Source: Betaproteobacteria bacterium (lineage in GTDB: Bacteria; Pseudomonadota; Gammaproteobacteria; Burkholderiales; Rhodocyclaceae). From it: a stretch of 8,367 nt of DNA. The notes below the pieces were generated by a model that ran no database searches, was not told where the DNA came from, and saw only the letters and a program-made list of their open reading frames with translations. The DNA lies in NCBI GenBank assembly GCA_028065725.1, contig JAPTVL010000162.1, positions 1 to 8,367 of the forward strand, given 5' to 3'. Numbering within the stretch: the stretch's first letter is position 1; every line of letters starts with the position of its first letter. Below, piece by piece: positions 4,647 to 8,367 of this stretch. Position numbers and translations under genes: made by a program.

Positions 4647-6526
4647 CCATCCGGGAGATTCACGTGCTGCAGCAGACCGTCGCGCACACGTCGTGCGGTT
4701 TCCTGATACGCGCCGATCGCGCGTCCCACCAGCAAGTCCGGCTGGGGTGCCGCTGCGGCGATCTCCTGCCGTGTATTCAGCTGCCAGTCCTCGATATGGC
4801 GGCCGGGACTCAGCACGACCAACTGGTCTGAAGTCAGGTAGCCCAGCTTCTGGTAGGTGGCGATGAAGGCGCGACCGGAATCGGGATAGGTGCGGAGTAC
4901 GCTGCGTCCCATGAAGCGCGCGTGTTCAGGCAGGCCAAGCAGGTCGAGCACGCTGGGCACGAGATCGATCTGGCTGGCGAGCCGGGTGTCGGTGTGCGGC
5001 GCCAGATGCGCGGGGGAATAGACGATCGCGGGTATGTGGTAGTTCTCCGGCGGCAGGCTGGTGCGGCCCTTGCTCGACGCGCAGTGGTCGGCCACCAGCA
5101 CGAACACCGTGTCCTTGAACCAGGGCTTCGCGCGCGCCATTTCGATGAAGCGGCCCACTGCGTAGTCGGAATATTTCACCGCACCCGGACGGCCGCGCGG
5201 CAGGTCGATGCGACCTTCTGGAAAGGTGAACGGCGTGTGGTTGGACGTCGTCATCAGATGCATCAGGAAGGGCTTGCCGCTGGCGGCGTCGCGGTCCATC
5301 TGCTCCAGCGCGTAGTCGTACAGGTGCTCGTCGGCCACGCCCCAGATGTTGCCGAAGCCGCGATGCCGTTCGGGGAACTGGCCGCGGTCGATCGGCTGGT
5401 AATGGTTGCCGGCGAAATAGGCGTCCATGTTGTCAAACCGTGCGTAGCCGCCGTACATGAAACGGTTGACGTAGCCATGATCGGCCAGCACTGCGCCCAG
5501 GGTTTCCAGGTTCTGGTTGTGCTTGCGCCAGATGATCGAATGCCCGGGTAGCGGAGGAATGGCGAGCGACAGCGCCTCCAGTCCGCGGACGGTGCGGTTG
5601 CCGGTGGCGTACAGGTTGGCGAGGAACAGACCCTGCTCGGCCAGGCGGTCGAGGTTGGGCGTGAGGCCCCGGGTATTGCCGTCGTGCGCCATGTAGCTCG
5701 ACGACAGACTTTCCATTGTGACGATGACGACGTTCTTCGGCGGCGTGGCCGGCACGATACGCGGCAGGGCCGCCTCCGGCGCGGCCGCGGTTTGTGGAAG
5801 GGTGGCGTAGAAATCGAAATAGTCGATTTCGTTGTTGCCGAAAGCGTAGCCCAGGCTATACAGGCCGTTGGCCGAGAGTTCCTTCTGGTATTCGTTGGCA
5901 CCCTTGCGCGCGTCCATCGACCACGCTGCGGACAGCCCGGCGGCCACTGCCACGCTCGCCAGCCAGACGGCAATCCGTGTGCTGCGTTGGGCAGCAGGTT
6001 TGGCTGTGCGCAGCAGCCAGCCGCGGCTTGCCCACACCAGCGCCAGCGTGGCGACAGCCAGTGCGCTGAGCAGCGTGCCGACCGGGAAGCTTTCGCGTAT
6101 GTTGCCGACCACTTCGCGTGTGTAGACCAGATAATCCACCGCGATGAAGTTGAAGCGCACGCCGAATTCGTCCCAGAAGAACCATTCCGCCATCACGCCG
6201 AAACCCAGCGCGAAGAGGGTAAGTGCCGCGACGGCCAGCACCAGTCCATGACGCAAGCGCCCGGGCTGTTTGCGCGTGCCGAGTGCGCTTTCCAAGAACA
6301 GCACGGCAGGCAGCAGCAGGGCAAGCGTCACCAGGTCGAACGCCAGCCCGGTGCCCAGCACGGCAGCTGCCGAGGCAACCGTCATTTGCGCGGCATGCCA
6401 GGTCTGCGCCATCAGCACCCCGCGCAGCACCGTGTGCAGCAACAGGAAACCAACCGCCAGCCAGGACGTCAGCGGATACAGCGCGGCAAGTGCAGCCAAA
6501 TTTAGAAAACGAGTATTGAAATGCAT
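4631..6526 (-). CDS. LTA synthase-like sulfatase-superfamily membrane transferase
   Basis: The product has 631 residues. About five N-terminal membrane helices (residues ~10-200) are followed by a periplasmic alkaline-phosphatase/sulfatase-fold domain from about 262 on. Metal and catalytic residues can be placed by comparison with LtaS: Glu272 in IVTMESLSSSY, the Thr312 nucleophile in GNRTVRGLEAL, Asp480-His481 in LVADHCASSKGR, and His497 in ENYHIPAIVY; TTSNHTPF (His430) is also typical. LtaS and OpgB transfer phosphoglycerol from phosphatidylglycerol, and the more distant EptA/PmrC transfers phosphoethanolamine to lipid A. In a Gram-negative cell without teichoic acid the likely target is a periplasmic glucan or envelope glycolipid, but the substrate cannot be read from sequence. 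A perfect PmrA-type box lies just upstream, linking it to the regulator downstream in the same block. ATG 6526 is preceded only by a weak GGGGA. The gene is intact. Confidence 0.9.
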   Translation of the reverse strand: MHFNTRFLNLAALAALYPLTSWLAVGFLLLHTVLRGVLMAQTWHAAQMTVASAAAVLGTGLAFDLVTLALLLPAVLFLESALGTRKQPGRLRHGLVLAVAALTLFALGFGVMAEWFFWDEFGVRFNFIAVDYLVYTREVVGNIRESFPVGTLLSALAVATLALVWASRGWLLRTAKPAAQRSTRIAVWLASVAVAAGLSAAWSMDARKGANEYQKELSANGLYSLGYAFGNNEIDYFDFYATLPQTAAAPEAALPRIVPATPPKNVVIVTMESLSSSYMAHDGNTRGLTPNLDRLAEQGLFLANLYATGNRTVRGLEALSLAIPPLPGHSIIWRKHNQNLETLGAVLADHGYVNRFMYGGYARFDNMDAYFAGNHYQPIDRGQFPERHRGFGNIWGVADEHLYDYALEQMDRDAASGKPFLMHLMTTSNHTPFTFPEGRIDLPRGRPGAVKYSDYAVGRFIEMARAKPWFKDTVFVLVADHCASSKGRTSLPPENYHIPAIVYSPAHLAPHTDTRLASQIDLVPSVLDLLGLPEHARFMGRSVLRTYPDSGRAFIATYQKLGYLTSDQLVVLSPGRHIEDWQLNTRQEIAAAAPQPDLLVGRAIGAYQETARRVRDGLLQHVNLPDGLRMR

Positions 6527-6549
6527 GGAATCCCCACGAAGCTGCGACT

Positions 6550-6555
6550 AGTATT
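6550..6555 (-). promoter_or_regulatory. Candidate -10 element of the transferase promoter
   Basis: AATACT on the minus strand agrees with TATAAT at four of six positions and begins 10 nt after the PmrA-type box. This is the spacing expected for an activator overlapping the -35 region. The leader would be short, roughly 15-20 nt. Confidence 0.4.
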
Positions 6556-6565
6556 GCATCCGGAA

Positions 6566-6582
6566 CTTAAGGCAAGCTTAAG
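6566..6582 (-). promoter_or_regulatory. Perfect PmrA-type box of the transferase promoter
   Basis: The minus strand reads CTTAAG-CTTGC-CTTAAG. This is two identical half-sites in direct repeat with a 5-nt spacer, fitting the enterobacterial PmrA consensus YTTAAK-N5-YTTAAK; CTTAAG is itself a palindrome, so the box reads equally on both strands. It ends 39 nt before the transferase ATG. It could also act on the divergent (+ strand) metal-efflux remnant. Confidence 0.7.
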
Positions 6583-6710
6583 AATCGATGGGCAGTATGC
6601 GGCCGTCGCTTACCATGATGAGCGTTCTGCGCTGCATTTTGCAACGCACCACCTCATTTTTCTCAAATTGGTTGGCTTAATGATCCGATAGTGCCGCTCC
6701 GACTGCCCGC

Positions 6711-6981
6711 TTACTGATGCTCTGGTTTTTCGTGGGCCTGCAGACGATGGCCCCGTTCATCCATGCGCATGCATGGTGCGGGTTTTCTGCATGTGCATCA
6801 GGGCGTGCACAGCGATGCAACCTGGCATGTGATGGCGGCGGACGAACATGACGCGGAGGTCGATGTGGCGCAAGGCATGCCGTTGCGCAACACCATCCCG
6901 CCCACGGCCGCCGCCCACGCATCGCCTGTTCGGCGCTGTTCGGCGCCGCCCCCGTTGTCACGGCGGACATCCTGCCACTGA
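6711..6981 (+). pseudogene. Broken small secreted His-containing protein before the efflux remnant
   Basis: A hydrophobic signal-like start in one frame (ATG 6717: LMLWFFVGLQTMAPFIHAHA) is followed, after a frame change around 6763-6775, by HGAGFLHVHQGVHSDATWHVMAADEHDAEVDVAQGMPLRNT in another frame, which then runs out of protein-like sequence and stops at TGA 6979-6981. Read together they look like one short exported protein with many His residues, as is sometimes found in front of heavy-metal RND operons. I do not know a named family. No start codon with a good ribosome site can be found; the ATG at 6680 reaches a stop after three codons. It lies directly upstream of the ruined membrane-fusion gene and points the same way. 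Decay of a real gene is likely, but the original limits are uncertain. Confidence 0.5.
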
Positions 6982-7696
6982 CCGCTGTCCAGAAAAAAAT
7001 CTGGGCATTGCCGCCATGGCCGCGGTCACGCAAACCGCCAGCCCGACGCTTGCCTATCCGGCACGGGTGACGCTGCCGCCCGCCAGTGTGCGCGTCGTCG
7101 CCGCAGCCGGTGCGGGGCTGGTTACGCAACTCCATGTGCAGGCGGGCGACACGGTCAAACGCGGCGCGCCGCTCGTCACCCTGTCGATGCCCGGCTTGGC
7201 CGATGCGCAGAATCGCGCCTGCGCGCAACGCAATCCGAGATGCAGTCGGCACGCGCCAGCCTCGTGGCGGCGCAGACTGCGTTGTCGATGTTGGGGGCGG
7301 GCAAGGTGTCAGGCAGTGCGATCACGCTGACCGTGCCGATCGCCGGCGTGGTGACGGAAAGTGCCGCCGAGCGGGCGAACGCGTGGATGCCGGCATGGCA
7401 CTGGTGAAAGTGGCGGATCTGGCCAGGCTGGCGCTGGAGATTCCGCTGTCGACGGCGTAGGCGCGTCAGGTCGCCGTCGGACAAGCGGTTGCGGTGGCGG
7501 ACAGCCAGGCCAGCGTCCGCGTCACGGCCCTGCTGCCGCAGCTCGATGCGTCGCAAAGCGTGCTGGCTCGCGTCAGCCTCGTTGACCCGCAAAAGCTGTT
7601 GCGTCCCGGCCAGGCCGAAGTCACCGGTCTCGCCCCCGGCAGCCGCGCGCCGCCAAAGGGGTGGCGGCGCTCAAAGCGCAATGGCTGGGGGAATAA
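6924..7696 (+). pseudogene. Degenerate CusB/CzcB-like RND membrane-fusion protein
   Basis: Pieces of a periplasmic adaptor lie in changing frames. A signal-like start leads to VVTADILPLTAVQKK. A run of seven A (6993-6999) then shifts the frame, and the next part (LGIAAMAAVTQTASPTLAYP, on to AGLVTQLHVQAGDTVKRGAPL) is a clear lipoyl/barrel-sandwich motif ending LADAQNR. An extra GC near 7216 shifts the frame to RLRATQSEMQSARASL and SAITLTVPIAGVVTE, and a third shift near 7366 leads to AGERVDAGMALVKVADLARL. TAG 7458-7460 interrupts STA-ARQVAVGQAV where CAG is expected. The barrel continues to LLRPGQAEVTGLAPGSRA, then jumps near 7648 into another frame for the C-terminus GVAALKAQWLGE and TAA 7694-7696, so the membrane-proximal domain is mostly deleted. 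The helical hairpin also looks short. In the family this protein links an inner-membrane metal pump to an outer-membrane channel; this copy cannot. Confidence 0.85.
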
Positions 7697-7700
7697 TACC

Positions 7701-8367
7701 CTGATCGAATTCGCGCTGGCGCGACGCTGGCTCATGCTGGTGCTGGCGGGGCTGGGCGTGCGCGCGTACCAGCAGATCCCCATCGACGCCTTTCCCGATG
7801 TCTCCACCACCCAGGTCAAACTGATTCTGAAAGCGCCGGGCATGACGCCGGAAGAGGTGGAAGCCCGCATCACCCAGCCGGTTGAAACCGAGCTCTTGGG
7901 CATCCCGAATCAGACCATCCTGCGCAGCCTGTCGAAGAACGCGCTGGTCGACATCACCGTCGATTTTATCGAAGGCACCGACATTTACTGGGCCCGCCAG
8001 CAGGTGGCCGAGCGCTTTGCCAACGTCAAGGGCGACCTGCCGGACAACGTGTCGGGCGGACTGGCACCGATATCGACGCCCTTGTCCGAACTGTTCATGT
8101 TCACCCTTGAGGGTCCGCTCTCGCTGACGGAAAAACGCATCCTGCTCGACTGGACGGTGCGCCCGCAGTTGCGGGCGATTCCCGGTGTGGCCGACGTCAA
8201 CTCGCTCGGCGGCCGCGTCGCCACTTTTGCGGTGTCTCCCGACCCGTCCGCGCTCGCCGCGCGCGGCGTCACCTACGACGAATTGCGCGCAGCGCTGGAA
8301 AGCAACACCCGCAACGACGGCGCCGGGCGCGTCAACGAAGGGGAGGAAACCTGGGTGGCGTGTCAAC
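7701..8367 (+). pseudogene. CusA/CzcA-like heavy-metal RND pump, 5' part, start lost
   Basis: A 222-codon open frame (LIEFALARRW onward) runs to the window edge. It matches the N-terminus of the heavy-metal efflux RND family: QIPIDAFPDVSTTQVKLIL, APGMTPEEVEARI, LLGIPNQTILRS, EGTDIYWARQQVAERF, SGGLAPISTPLSE, LLDWTVRPQLRAIPGVADVNSLGG and NDGAGRVNEGEE. Intact members have over 1000 residues and pump Cu/Ag or Zn/Co/Cd out of the periplasm. No ATG or GTG with a ribosome site lies ahead of LIEF; the region reads AATAATACCCTG. The first ATG in frame, 7734, would cut into TM1, which itself seems several residues short. The last codons (ETWVACQ) differ from the usual ETLxVR, possibly another small deletion near 8350. 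The frame is also open back into the adaptor remnant to 7461. Following a ruined adaptor gene, it is probably non-functional, though the rest lies outside the window. Confidence 0.75.

Noticed and set aside
6605..6660. Plus-strand promoter for the efflux remnant, including TTGCAA near 6639 and a GCGTT/AACGC inverted pair
   Set aside because: No convincing -10 at the right distance and only a 5-bp repeat; not supportable.
6677..7252. Minus-strand 191-codon frame opposite the adaptor remnant
   Set aside because: Low-complexity Arg/Ala/His translation opposite recognisable adaptor protein sequence.
7671..8366. Long minus-strand reading frame opposite the pump remnant
   Set aside because: Shadow of the plus-strand RND sequence, which has clear family motifs; the antisense product has none.
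1..8367. CRISPR arrays, tRNA/rRNA genes, insertion-sequence ends or integration sites
   Set aside because: No regularly spaced repeats, RNA gene signatures, transposase or terminal inverted repeats were found on reading the window.

Overview
The window looks like chromosomal DNA from a Gram-negative, GC-rich betaproteobacterium. The protein types and codon use resemble Nitrosomonadales such as Thiobacillus or Sulfuritalea relatives, but genus-level placement is only an impression. Three blocks are visible.

Block 1 (1-942, + strand) is a copper-handling end. It holds the C-terminus of a cupredoxin with a Cys-His-Met type-1 copper loop, then a CusF-like periplasmic copper-binding protein whose start overlaps the cupredoxin stop by 4 bp. 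A small secreted protein of unknown function follows, with a charged helical middle and a Gly/Met-rich tail.

Block 2 (971-6526, - strand) is the centre of interest. In transcription order it reads: a five-TM LTA-synthase-like sulfatase-superfamily transferase; a b561-type cytochrome b; an SHP-type (DUF1924) monoheme cytochrome c; a DHC-type diheme cytochrome c; an OmpR/PmrA/QseB-class response regulator; and its sensor histidine kinase. Genes are tightly packed, with gaps of 47, 10 and 12 bp and overlaps of 8 and 4 bp. A perfect PmrA-type box (CTTAAG-N5-CTTAAG) lies upstream of the transferase. A second, half-degenerate box overlaps the transferase stop codon, just upstream of cytochrome b. 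Both have a plausible -10 hexamer exactly 10 nt downstream. The layout recalls the enterobacterial pmrC-pmrA-pmrB operon (envelope transferase plus its regulator), with a three-gene heme module placed between transferase and regulator. I infer that the two-component system controls both the envelope enzyme and the b/c cytochrome chain, and itself through the operon. The 47-nt transferase-cytochrome b junction also contains four mutually complementary elements, one of which is the cytochrome b Shine-Dalgarno sequence.

Block 3 (about 6711-8367, + strand) is a decaying heavy-metal RND efflux operon. It has a broken small His-containing secreted protein, a CusB/CzcB-like membrane-fusion protein with several frameshifts, an in-frame stop and deletions, and the 5' part of a CusA/CzcA-like pump that has lost an obvious start codon. 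Neighbouring genes are intact, so genuine decay is more likely than poor sequence, though assembly error near a contig end cannot be excluded. The segment 6527-6710 holds the transferase promoter and no gene that I can see. I found no tRNA, rRNA, CRISPR array, insertion sequence or attachment site.
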